64,000 nt of DNA from Chelonoidis abingdonii. Taxonomy: Eukaryota > Chordata > Testudines > Testudinidae. The position numbers and the translations under genes are program-made. Shown here piece after piece: positions 8,701 through 20,700 of this stretch. The notes under the pieces were generated by a model. That model had not been told where the DNA came from. It saw nothing but the letters and a program-made list of their open reading frames with translations, and searched no databases. How positions within the stretch are numbered: the stretch's first letter is position 1; every line of letters begins with the position of its first letter. Location of the stretch: the NCBI RefSeq assembly GCF_003597395.2, contig NC_133771.1:132377735-132441734 (forward strand). The letters run 5' to 3'.

Positions 8701-11700
8701 AAGAAGAGTTTTAAGAAGGGAGGAGAACAACGAGGTGGCTTTGCAGATAGTTACAAAATGCTCCTCCCATGCATAAGGTGGCATTGGAGAAAGTGCAGTA
8801 GTGTTTGTAAGAATTGTTATAAAAGGGAAATCAGGACTTAACATTTGAAGAAAGTGGACAGAGACTGATGTCTCAAAGCAATAAGGGATAATAAATGGGG
8901 GATTTATAGACCCTGAGAAGCCCTAAAAGTGAAGACAATTAGTTTGAGTTTGATGTGGTGATGTAGGGGTAGCAAATTGAGGAATCAAAGAGTGATGATG
9001 ATTGAAGTGCTGAGCCAGGAAAATTGTTTTCATCAGAATTTTGAATGGATGTAGGTGGACAAAGAGTGAATTCATCTTGGCCATAGAGGGGAATGTAGCA
9101 GCAGAAACGGTAGAAATAAGGAGACCGTAGATAAGAGACTTAGCTGTATGAATGGAGAGGAAAGGCTTGATTTTTATACACATTATCCAGAATGAAGTGG
9201 CAGGCTTTAGATATGGTCTAGATGTGAACATCTACGGAGAGGCCTGAGTCAAAGATGATGTCCAGGTTTGGGCATGAGTGACAGGGAAGATGGTAGTATT
9301 TTCCACAGTGACTGAGAGAGGAGGAGCAGGGGGGGAGGGTTTGAGGGGCAAAAATGAAGAGCTCTGTTTTGGCCATGTTCAGTTTAAGTTGATGGCTAGA
9401 CATGAGGAGTCAGAGAGCTGGTGATACTTTAGTTTTGGTGGAAGGAGGCAAGTCAGGAGTAGGGAGGTAGATCTGAGACACATCAGCGTAGAGATGGTAG
9501 TTGAAATTATGAATGAGATCACTCTGAGAGAGGCCTGAAGGGAGAAGAGGGAATCAAGGACTGAGCCCTTTGTAAACCACCCCTCTCCCCACCACAGAAG
9601 AGGGAGGATGAGGATAATCCTCTGAACGAGTAATTACAGAGGTCGGAAAAGAACCAGGAAAGGACAGTCATGGTAGCCAAGTGGAGGACAGCATTTCAGG
9701 AGGAGCATGGTTAAGGAGAATAAAGACAGAGTATGCTAATTCTGAGCTTTGAGCAGAAAAAGTTCATTGGAGACTTTGAGAGCCATTGGTGGAAGCTGGT
9801 TTTGGAGGAATATACATGATGCAGCTGGAGGAGAGACAGTCTAGACAGTATTTGTACAGTGAGTGGGGCAAGAGAAGTAGATGGGATGAGATCACTGGAG
9901 ACAAATGGAGAAACTAGAGGAGGAAAGCACACAAACATCTGTGCCAGGGACTGGGAAAAGGAGATACTGGTCAAAATTCGGTTTTTTGCCTGTAAGAATT
10001 TATATAGCGACTTGAGACTGCTAGTGTAATTCCCAAAAGCTACTCTTAAATATTTTGTCAAGAATTTTCAGAATCTTTGGTGTTAGAAATGATAAACAGT
10101 ACAAAATCTTTATTATTTCATGTGATGGGGAGTACTTTTATGAAAAAGTCAAGTAATGACGTAAAATCTATATTGGAATAGCAGAAGGCAAAATATAGTT
10201 AGTGTAGGTTTCATGTTGTAGAACTTTGTAAGTTTAGTGCAATATTTTATTTGACTCAGTATTTTTTGTTGTGTTAAAAAAAAAAAAAAAAACCCTCAAA
10301 CCATTGTTTTAAATTGAAAATCATGTATTAATCTGTTCCCCACTTTGTATTTTATTTTTTAGTTTTTCCTTATGTCCCTGTTTGTGTTTGTACATTGTCT
10401 TCATTTCAGTAGTGTGGGCAAGCTCTCTGGAATTAGCATTCATGCTGCTACAGAGAGACTTGGCAGATGCTCTGCAGGAAGTCTGTGTTGCACTGACTCT
10501 GAAACAGCTTGTGGTTCAAGGGCATTCCTTGAACTAATTGGCACTTTGGTTCTTTGCTGTCATATTACTGGGCCTACCTAAAATATAAGTGGTCTCAGTT
10601 GTGTCACAGCCACTGATGAAATATATTTAGGTGTATCTGTGAACATAAGTGTTATACCTTCATATTTAGTGTCTGATTTCTAAAACTACCATGATTGTTC
10701 ACAAGTTTCTTTCTTCTATTCTGTTTGATTTCCTTCGTCCGTTTTTCTCCAGGAGGTAGACCAGGTTGATCAGGTAGGATATACTGCTGGGAACTGATCC
10801 TAGCTATGTTGGCTTAGCTCAGTTTCTCATGCTGCTTCCATGTCAAAATACAATACTCAAAACAGCTGGACTGAACAGTTCATAACACTCATTCAGCAAC
10901 TGGAACATGCAGTACTAAAATTCTTTTTGACTGTGCAACCTTTATCGGCATTCCATAATTTCTGCTTAACGCACTTAAGTGTGGATATGAAATGACCAAA
11001 GTTCTTTTTCTTCCCTTTATTTCTTTTTTTTGTGTGTGTGGTTCCTATTCTTTGGATCTCATCTGAGGTTGCCTAGCCTGGCATTTGTGGTCGGGAGATG
11101 GTGAGATAGATCAGTACTCGATACTGAGCTGCCTGGTGTCAAAGCCAGTGAGTAGCAGTATCAGGGTGGCAGTGGGTAACAGCTAATATGTGCTTACGCG
11201 CACGCAGATTACCAGATAATGCATTCAGCTAATCTTTTAGCATTGCATAACTAGATGTTAATGCCATTATTCCATCGATTTCACTAATGGCAACTGGACA
11301 GAATTTTGTACATACTGTATATATTTAAAATGTAACTTATTTGTTGGAAGAATTGCAGTATTATCATTTGTTATATATAGAAAAATATTTTGCAAATATC
11401 TGGTATCTGAGGTATGTTTGAAATGGGAAATGTACTGGTCTATCTTTGGAGCTCTTAATCTAATCATTTCTGATCAGAAAGGACCTGCCCTATATTGTTT
11501 GCTACTTCTCTTTTTACTTACAGAAGCAGAAGAATATTGCTGGGGCACTTGCCTTTTGGATGGCAAATGCATCTGAATTGCTCAACTTCATTAAGCAAGA
11601 CCGTGACCTTAGCCGAATTACTTTAGATGCGCAAGATGTTCTGGCACATTTGGTTCAAATGGCTTTCAAGTAAGGGCATCAGAATTTTGTTTCTTTTGTA

Positions 11701-14700
11701 TATTTGCCATATGGAAGTATTAGGCTTTATTTCTATACTTTTGAAAAGTGCTGTGCACTTTTTCTAAGGTCTAGATGTCATGATTCTTTAGCTGTATTGA
11801 AACCAGTTAAGGAAATGCATAGGGAGTGGACAAGAAGTTAGTTATTTTATGAGCTGGATCATTTGGGCTGTAGTGAGAATGTAAATTGCATCACTTTCTT
11901 GTGTTCCTTGCTAAGCAAATTCTACAGAAATCCTGTCCTGAGTGGTTAGGTGCTAACTCTATTTGTTTAAATCGATATATGTATCTTTTTATAATCGTGT
12001 ACGACAGCTTGCCAAATTTTTGCACATCTGATCATGAAAATGTTGAAATGCTAATCAAAGTTGCTATTAACTACATATTTGTTTTTGACATTTTGGTCAG
12101 CATCTGCAACCATATAGCTTAATCCTCAGGTTGGTTGTGGATTAATCAGTAGCAGCTACGCATTGTATTAGCCCATAATAATGGCTGGAGCTATTTCATT
12201 CCATAATTTCCTGTACTATGTATTTTGGTTTGATCCTCCTCCAAAGCTCTTCATTGGTGGATTTTTGTCTTCCCCCTTTATGGCCATCTGATGTCTAAGA
12301 TAGTTGCTCAAATAACCTGGGAGTGTAGATAAGGTCTGAATGAGTTTTCAAGTTTTAACACCAAATAGTAAGAGATTTCGCAACAGCATTAAATATTCAA
12401 AGTTTAGTTTGGAGGGAAAGGTTTCTTTTTCTTAAGATTGGCTTTAGGGTTAGGAAGGCATGTCTGGCAGATCAGGTGGTGATGTACCACATTATTTTAA
12501 GGGAGAGAAGCCTGGGGCTAGAGAATGAGCATATTTGTATTCAGTTGTGGAGCATGACCTTATCTGTGGGGTTCTAAACTTTGCCATTACCTACTATATT
12601 CTCTGATTTGTGGGCAAAGACATCAGACCCATGAAAATGGATCCATGCAGAACATTATTTTCAGATAGCAGTTACTACAGGTAAGTAATTATGCCTGGAA
12701 TAGCAACTTATAACAATCAACTGTGTGGATTGATATTAAACATAAGTTGCTTAGTGGTTGTTCAGTCAAGCTAGAATTTCTTCTAGATCAGTGTTTTGCA
12801 TTACTGGCTCAAAATGCTTGTATACAAATCTTCCAAGTCACTTTCTGTTGTCTTCATACATTAGCTTGCATATTGTACAATTTTTTTATGACTGAGAAAG
12901 AATGACCTTCCCCCCCTCCCCTCCCGGGTACGCCTACGCTACAGGATTATTCCAATTTTACATAAACCGGTTTTGTAAAACAGATTGTATAAAGTCGAGT
13001 GCACGCAGCCACACAAAGCACAATAATTCGGTGGTGTGCGTCCATGTACCGAGGCTAGCATCGATTTCTGGAGCATTGCACTGTGGGTAGCTATCCCATA
13101 GTTCCCGCAGTCTTCCGCAGTCTCCCCCCGCCCATTGGAATTCTGGGTTGAGATCCCAATGCATGATGGTGCAAAAACAGTGTCGCGGGTGATTCTGGGT
13201 AAATGTCGTCACTCATTCCTTCCTCCGTGAAAGCAACGGCAGACAATCATTTCGCGCCCTTTTTCCCTGGATTGCCCTGGCAGACGCCATAGCATGGCAA
13301 CCATGGAGCCCGTTTTTGCCTTTTGTCACTGTCACTGTATGTGTACTGGATGCCGCTGACAGAGGCGGTACTGCAGCGCTATACAGCAGCATTCATTTGC
13401 CTTTGCAAGGTAGCAGAGACGGTTACCAGTCGTTCTGTACGTCTGCTGTGCCATTGTAAATTGGCGATGAGATGACGGTTATCAGTCGTTCTGTACGTCT
13501 GCTGCTGTCATGGGTGCTCCTGGCTGACCTTCGCTGAGGTCAGCGGGGGCGCAAAGACAAAAATGGGAATGACCCCCGGGTCATTCCCTCTTTATTTGTA
13601 TCTAAAAATAGAGTCAGTCCTGCCTAGAATATGGGGCAAGTGTACTAGAGAACCAGTGAGCAGAGAACCAGAGAGCACAGCCGCTCCGTGTCAGATCCCG
13701 CAGAAATGATGAGCTGCATGCCATTCTAGGGGGGTGCCCCTGCAACAACCCCACCCGTTGCTTCCCTCCTCCCCCAACCCTTCTGGGCTACCGTTGCAGT
13801 GTCCCCCCATTTGTGTGATGAAGTAATAAAGAATGCAGGAATAAGAAACACTGACTTTTTAGTGAGATAAAATGAGGGGGAGGCAGCTGCTCCAGCAGGA
13901 CATTGCTAGCCAGATCCTGCTGCTATGATAGTCCAGGCAGTACAGAATCTTTTCTTTAGACATGAAAGGGGGGGGCTGATGGAGCTCAGCCCCAGTTGCT
14001 ATGATGAGGACGTTTACCAGCCGTTCTGTACCATCTGCGGGAATGACGGGAGTCATTCCTATTTTTACCAGGCGCCCCGGCCGACCTCACTGAGGCCAGC
14101 CAGGAGCACTCACGGGGATGACATGAGGAGTTTTTTTCTGTTTTTTTTTTTTTTTCCCGGCTACCAGTCCTATTGCACTGTACCGTCTGCCACCGGGGAA
14201 GGGAGGGAGAGGATGCTGCTGTTCAGTGCCCAGCACCGTGTCTACCAGCAGCATGCAGTAGACATACGGTGACATTGAAAAAAGTCAAGAAATGATTTTT
14301 TTTCCCTTTTCTTTCACGGGGGGGGAGGGGGAGTAAATTGACGAGATATACCCTGAACCACCCCGGACAATGTGTTTGACCCTACAGGCATTGGAGCTCA
14401 GCCAAGAATGCAAATGCTTTTCGGAGACTGCGGGACTGTGGGATAGCTGGAGTCCTCAGTCCCCCTCCCTTCCTCCATGATCCATTTGACTCTTTGGCTT
14501 TCCATTACGCTTGTCACACAGTACTGTGCTGTGGACTCTGTGTCATAGCCTGGAGATTTTTTTCAAATGCTTTGGCATTTCATCTTCTGTAACAGAGCTC
14601 TGATAGAACAGATTTGTCTCCCCATACAGCGATCAGATCCAGTATCTCCTGTACCGTCCATGCCGGAGCTCTCTTTGGATTTGGGACTGCATCGCCACCC

Positions 14701-17700
14701 GTGCTGATCAGAGCTCCATGCTGGGCAAACAGGAAATGCAATTCAAAAGTTCGTGAGGCTTTTCCTGTCTACGTGGCCAATACATCCGAGTTCAGATTGC
14801 TTTCCAGAGCGATCACAGTGGTGCACTGTGGGATACCGCCCGGAGGCCAATACTGTCGATTTGCGGCCACACTAACCCTAATCCGATATGGCAATACCGA
14901 TTTCAGCGCTACTCCTCTTGTCGGGGAGGAGTACAGAAACCCGTTTAAAGAGCCCTTTATATCGATATAAAGGGCCTTGTTGCATGGACGGGTGCAGCGT
15001 TAAATCGGTTTAATGCTGCTAAAATCGGTATAAACGCGTAGTGTAGACCAGGCTCCTGTAGCTTAATTGATTCTAACTCCAACAGTTATTCGCTATCTTT
15101 TTGGATATATTTATCCTCCCATTGTAACATCTAAGCTTCCAGGAGACTAGGACTAACTTCATATAACTTGAATATTTTCTTTTTCATTTTTGACACATGA
15201 ATACAGTGGTGTAGTCGAGAGTAAATGCAGGTGAACAGAATTTACCCACTTCTGATATGGGGAGTGTGGAGTTTAGTTTAGTTTATCCACGTTTTACCAC
15301 TATACAACTTTATGAAATATTAGCAACATAAAAAATTGTCTGCTCTTAAAGTGTTAATTCAGTGGTATCATCAAAAAGTGTACCAGAACGTATTGAAATT
15401 ATTTTGGAGTGAAATTTTTAAAAATCAGGTACTTACCATTATTAGAAATGTTTTAAGATGGAACAAGAAGATAGGGATGTCGTACTTTATTTAAGGAAGC
15501 CATAAAATATCATTCCATAAAGACTGAGGAAAATATTACAGCTCGATTCCAATCGAATAGTTGGGTTTGAATTTTAGCATTCCGCAACACACACAAATTA
15601 TGTTATGAAGGAAAAACTCTCTGGCTGAAACACCAGGTTTAGGGAAAAAAAATTCATTAATATAAAAGTGAAAGAATTTTAAAAATCAAGTGTACTTTTC
15701 TCTTCGTTTCTCCAAGGTGAGTGAAATGCAAAGAATAAACAATATAAAAAGCTACACAATATCAGGTTCTCATATGCTAGCTCAGTGCTAGAATTTTTGG
15801 ATTGTAAATACTTAGACATTGTTCTTTTACAATACTTTCACTGGAATTTTTAAAAAATGGTCTAAATTTTTATGTAAGGTTATTTTCACAGAACTTAAAT
15901 CATGGACTGATTTTAGCCTGACAAAAACTCCTTTTAATTAAATTCATTCATGACATTCACATACGTGAGTATTTGAAAGTTTCAGTCTCAGATGTCCAAA
16001 GAATCTCCTGTTTCTTAATGCTTGCTGAATTATTAGTTGCATGTTTCTAGAAAATTTGTGTTAGATTTTGGTCACACTGCATCATTTCAAGGAGTATTAT
16101 TTTGGTTCAGATATAGTTATAAGCATAAGACTGAGTTAGACATTTTATAATTTTTATAGCAGGTTGCCTATACTTTTTTACTTTGGAAGTATGAAAAATA
16201 AGATTACGTAATTAACATGTACATTCTGCAGAAATGTTTTACTTTTTAAAAATGTTAGATAAAAATTAGCAGAAATGACCATACAGAGGATAAAACTTTC
16301 AGTTGTATTAACTTTTACATACAAAATGAAATATAGACACAAAAGGGAATAAAAATATGAGACGATAGAAAGAAACTGAAGAAGCGGGGGGAGGAAGTGA
16401 GACGAAGGCACAGGAAGGAGTCATAAGCTAATCTACAGTTCATTCTACTGTTTCTATCCTTTATATCACTAGCAGTGCAGCCATATCAGTATACCATTCC
16501 TCAGTCATTGGACTGGATTTTTATTTCCACTGAAGAACTTCTTTTTTAGTCACTATCAGGGTTCTGTACAGCTATTGCTTCTTAGAAGAATCACAGTTCC
16601 TTATGGTACCTACTAACCTCAGAATGTGTACTTCTTTAAGTACAAATGTCCGATGACATAAAAAAGTGAATTTTACTCTTGAGCTCCTTCCAGAATTGCA
16701 TTATATTGGGGCAACTCCACAGAGATTAACGAAATTGGCACCTGTTTCCTAACAATGTCAGTGTTTATTGCTAGTAATAGCTCCAGATTTAAATATATAC
16801 TGGACCCCCATATGAATTATTTCAGATAAGATTCCATGTAAGTAATGCAAAATTTCTTTTATTGGATAATCAGATCTGTGTTCTTTTTCAGATATTTGGT
16901 TCACTGTCTTCAGTCAGAGCTTAACAATTACATGCCAGCATTCCTTGATGATCCAGATGAAAATAATCCTCAGAGGCCTAAAATAGGTTAGACTTGCTTG
17001 GTCGTTTTGTCTTGCTATTAAATCAATAGTCTATAGCAGGGGTGGGCAAACTTTTTGACCTGAGGGCCACATCTGGATATGGAAATTGTATGACGGACTA
17101 TGAATGCTTACGGTTCCCGGCCAGTGGAAGCTGCAGGGGTGGCACTTGGAGTAGGAGCAGTGTGCCGAGCCCCCTGGCTGCCCCTACACTGCCTTTGTGC
17201 TTCCAGGAGCCACGCAGAGCCGTGGAACGTGTTTAGCAGGGCAAGCCCCGGACCTTGCTCCCCATCAGGAGCCAGATTAAAACGTCTGAAGGGCCGGCTA
17301 TGGCCCCCGGGCTGTAGTTTGCCGACACCTGGTCTATAGCCACTGTTAATGGATTGAGTTGGTCTATTTTACCACTGATGTGAAATTTACATGTTCTCAC
17401 ACCTTAGTTGTGTTTAAATCCACTCTATAGGGAATAGACTAGATTCTTTGGGATGGAATTTACATGAAAAATACTCTTTAAAATAAAGGTAAACTCACAT
17501 TAGATAATGTCTCAGGAAGAACACTTGAAATGTTTGGTTAATCAGTGTTGTAGATAAAGAAATTAGCTTTTGGAAAGTGAGGAGTATATCCATGTAATAG
17601 AATTCCAGATAATTAGCATTTACTGGTATGTCTTCCACTGGCAAAAATGTTAAATAATATACTGAGGTTTGAACAAAAATATTTACGTTCTTCTAAATTA

Positions 17701-20700
17701 AATATAAAGTTTAGATCTTTTGGATAAGAAGGTTGAACGTTATTCTGAAATTAGAACATTTTTCTGTGTTGAGGAATTTAAAAAAATAGACAAATATTGA
17801 TTAAAAAGCAGTTTTTCACCTAGCAGTTTCTGTATTTCCTTTACTGTTGTCTCAGATATTTGGCCTGAATAAGGGTTTGTCATTGGCCAGCTTCCTCTTT
17901 TGCATGATCCTGAAGTACAATCAGTTGCTATGGTGATGGGTGCCATATAAAAACCCTAGATAGTTTTTTCATTTGACATTACAAAATTACAAAACAACAA
18001 GAAATTTCATTGTTTTAGCTGGGATCAAGTAGGGGTGTAGGAAGGAGGACTACGCAAAAAAAAAAGCTTTTATTTAAAAAAAATTTACAAACTACCAAAT
18101 GTGAAGAAAAATGAGAAACTAGGGAAAGGCTTTGTTTAGTGCATATTAAAGCTTCAAGTGTGGAAAGCCCTTCTTTACAATTTAAAAACTATTCAACCTT
18201 CATTTTGATCTTTGCTTATAACCTTTCGCTGGCAAATAACATCTCAGGAAAAATGTTTTTAGTCATCACAATTACAATATTGTATGCAAAGAAAAGGTAC
18301 AATATTCTTCTTTGAGTGATTGCTCATATCCATTCCAGTTAGGTGTGCGCGCGCTGCGTGCACGTTCGTCGGAAGACTTTTTACCCTAGCAATACTCGAC
18401 GGGTCGGCTGGGCGCCCCTGGAGTGGCGCCACTATGGCACCGGATATATACCCCAGCCGACCCGGACACCCTTCAGTTCCTTCTTACCGCCCATGTCGGT
18501 CGTTGGAACAGTGGAGTGCAGCTTAGCTGACCTCCACCTTCCCTAGCTACTCGTAGTTTCTCATTGTTATCGTATACATAGTTGTTGTTCATTCGATCTT
18601 CCAGAGGTGGGGTTTTCCCCTCGTAGACCTGTTTGCCTCTCGCACGAACAGGAAATGCCAAGCGTTCTGCTCCTTCCAGGGTCTTTCACCGGGATCGATC
18701 ACGGACGCATTCCTCATGTCGTGGAGGCACCACCTGCTTTATGCATTCCCACTGTTCCTTCTGGTTCACAAGGTCCTAATAAAACTCCGCAGGGACAGAG
18801 CGCATCTAATTTTGATTGCGCCAGCATGGCCCAGACAACAGTGGTACACCACACTGCTCAACGTGTCCATGACCAGCCCAGTCACCCTGCCACTCCTTCC
18901 AGACCTCATAACACAGGACCACGGCAGTCTTCGCCACCCGGACCTTCAGGCCCTTCACCTCGCGGCATGGCGCCTGCATGGCTGAACAGATGGGAGTTAC
19001 ACTGTTCCACTCCGGTACAGCATGTTCTCCTAAGTAGCAGAAAGCCTTCCACTCAGTCAACTTACCTGGCCAAGTGGAAGCGTTTCTCTTGCTGGTGTTT
19101 TACGCGGAATGTCAATCCTTCTGAGGTCTCGATCCCCACTGTTTTGGACTACCTGTGGTCTCTTAAGCAGCAGGGCCTGGCGATATCTTCTCTGAGGGCG
19201 ATATATCTTCTCGCTGAGGGTGCACTTGTGGCGGCATCTCCATGTTCACCTGGAGGAAAGTGGCCCACTCCCGATGTTTCCACCCCTTAGTACCTAGATT
19301 CATTAAGGCTGGTAGCACTCTACCCCCAGTACGCCGCCCTGCCCGCACCTGGGGACTCAACTTGTCTCGAGGAGAGCATATGCCAAGCCATTTAACCGTT
19401 GTGCGATTACTCACTGCCTGTACCTGTATGGTAAAGACAGTCTTCTATGGCATTACATCGGCCAGGAGGCGTCTCCGAACTTTTCGTGCTTACGTGACCC
19501 GCCGTAATACTGTTCTTTAACAAGGACAGGTACAGTTGCGACCTCATCCAGCATCTCCTCCTAAGTCAGTGATCGGCGCCTTCCATGCCACAGGACTCTT
19601 CCTTTCCGGTCTTTCTTCTGAGCCTACATTATCTCCGGCGGAGGCAGCAGTTACAATCTTAGATGTCCGTAGCACTCCGCTTTTATTTAAGTCGAGCAGA
19701 CAAGCTTCCAGAAGTCCCCCGTGATTCGTGGGCAGATCGTGAGCGGAATGAACGATCTACCAGTCGCCTCCAGAGGATCTCCTCTTGGTAAACGGGTCGC
19801 ATACGCAATACTATTGACCTCGTCACCATGTCTTGGCATTCACTGCGCATTTCTACCAGAGCCCAGTCATGCATCAGCCGCATTCCTGGCCACGTGCCGT
19901 CCAGGAGATATGTGGCAGCGACCTGGTCATTCGGTTCACACCTTTGGTTCGCACTTGCTCGTGGTCAACAGGTCTAGAGATATTTGCGCCGGTTGGCTTT
20001 AGCAGTTCTGCATTGCTTGCCACAGTCTCACGTCCGATCCCCTCGCGCTAGGTAACGCTTGGCGAACCACCATAACATGAAATCGGATATGAGCAATCAC
20101 TCGAAGAAGAAAAGACGTGTACCTTACACTTTGTAAACTGTTATGTCTTCCAATTGTTCTTCAAGATGTGTTGCTCATATCCATTCCAAACCCACCCTCC
20201 TTCCCCACTGTCGGAGTAGCCGGCAAGAAGGAACTGAAGGGTGGCCGGGTCGGCTGGTGTATATATCTGGTGCCATAGCGGCACCACTCCAGGGAGCGCC
20301 CAGTGGACCCGCCGAGTGTTGCTAGGGTAAAAAGTCTTCCGACAAACATGCACGTGGCGCGCGCACACCTAACTGGAACGGATATGAGCAACACATCTCG
20401 AAGAACAACAGTTACAAAGGTGAGTAACTGTCTTTTCTGATCTGACTGAAATTGTAAATATATTCTCACATGGTGATCTGCACTGTGGAGCGAAAGGGTA
20501 TGTTTACGTCTTTCTGAGATCTGAATTATATAAAGCTTAGTAGGTAATAATGGGAGTCTGCATTATACAGTCAGATGTGACTCTATTGCATTTTCCACAT
20601 TAAAGTCTATCCTGGTATTCAGTGTGTTTAAGTACTAAGTATTTTCAAGTAATGTTATAGGTTTTAGCACTGAAACATTTAGGGGATGATATTTGTAAAT

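Larger units (their letters stand above)
18306..20436 (+). mobile_element. DIRS retrotransposon copy 2, internally deleted, both ends present
   Basis: The left terminal repeat (about 18306-18545) is the reverse complement of the right terminal repeat (about 20245-20436), as DIRS ends should be. The coding part starts abruptly near 18600 in the last third of pol and goes straight on to a decayed tyrosine recombinase; gag, RT and most of RNase H are gone. The internal complementary region lies at about 20082-20198. About 2.1 kb, non-autonomous, same orientation as copy 1 and as AFDN. Confidence 0.88.

Noticed and set aside
10276..10292. A17 run considered as a retroposon tail
   Set aside because: No LINE, SINE or processed transcript sequence precedes it and no target duplication was seen.
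13925..14970. ORFs of 115 and 118 codons
   Set aside because: Located in the non-coding interior of the Harbinger-type element with no shared frame in the other copies.
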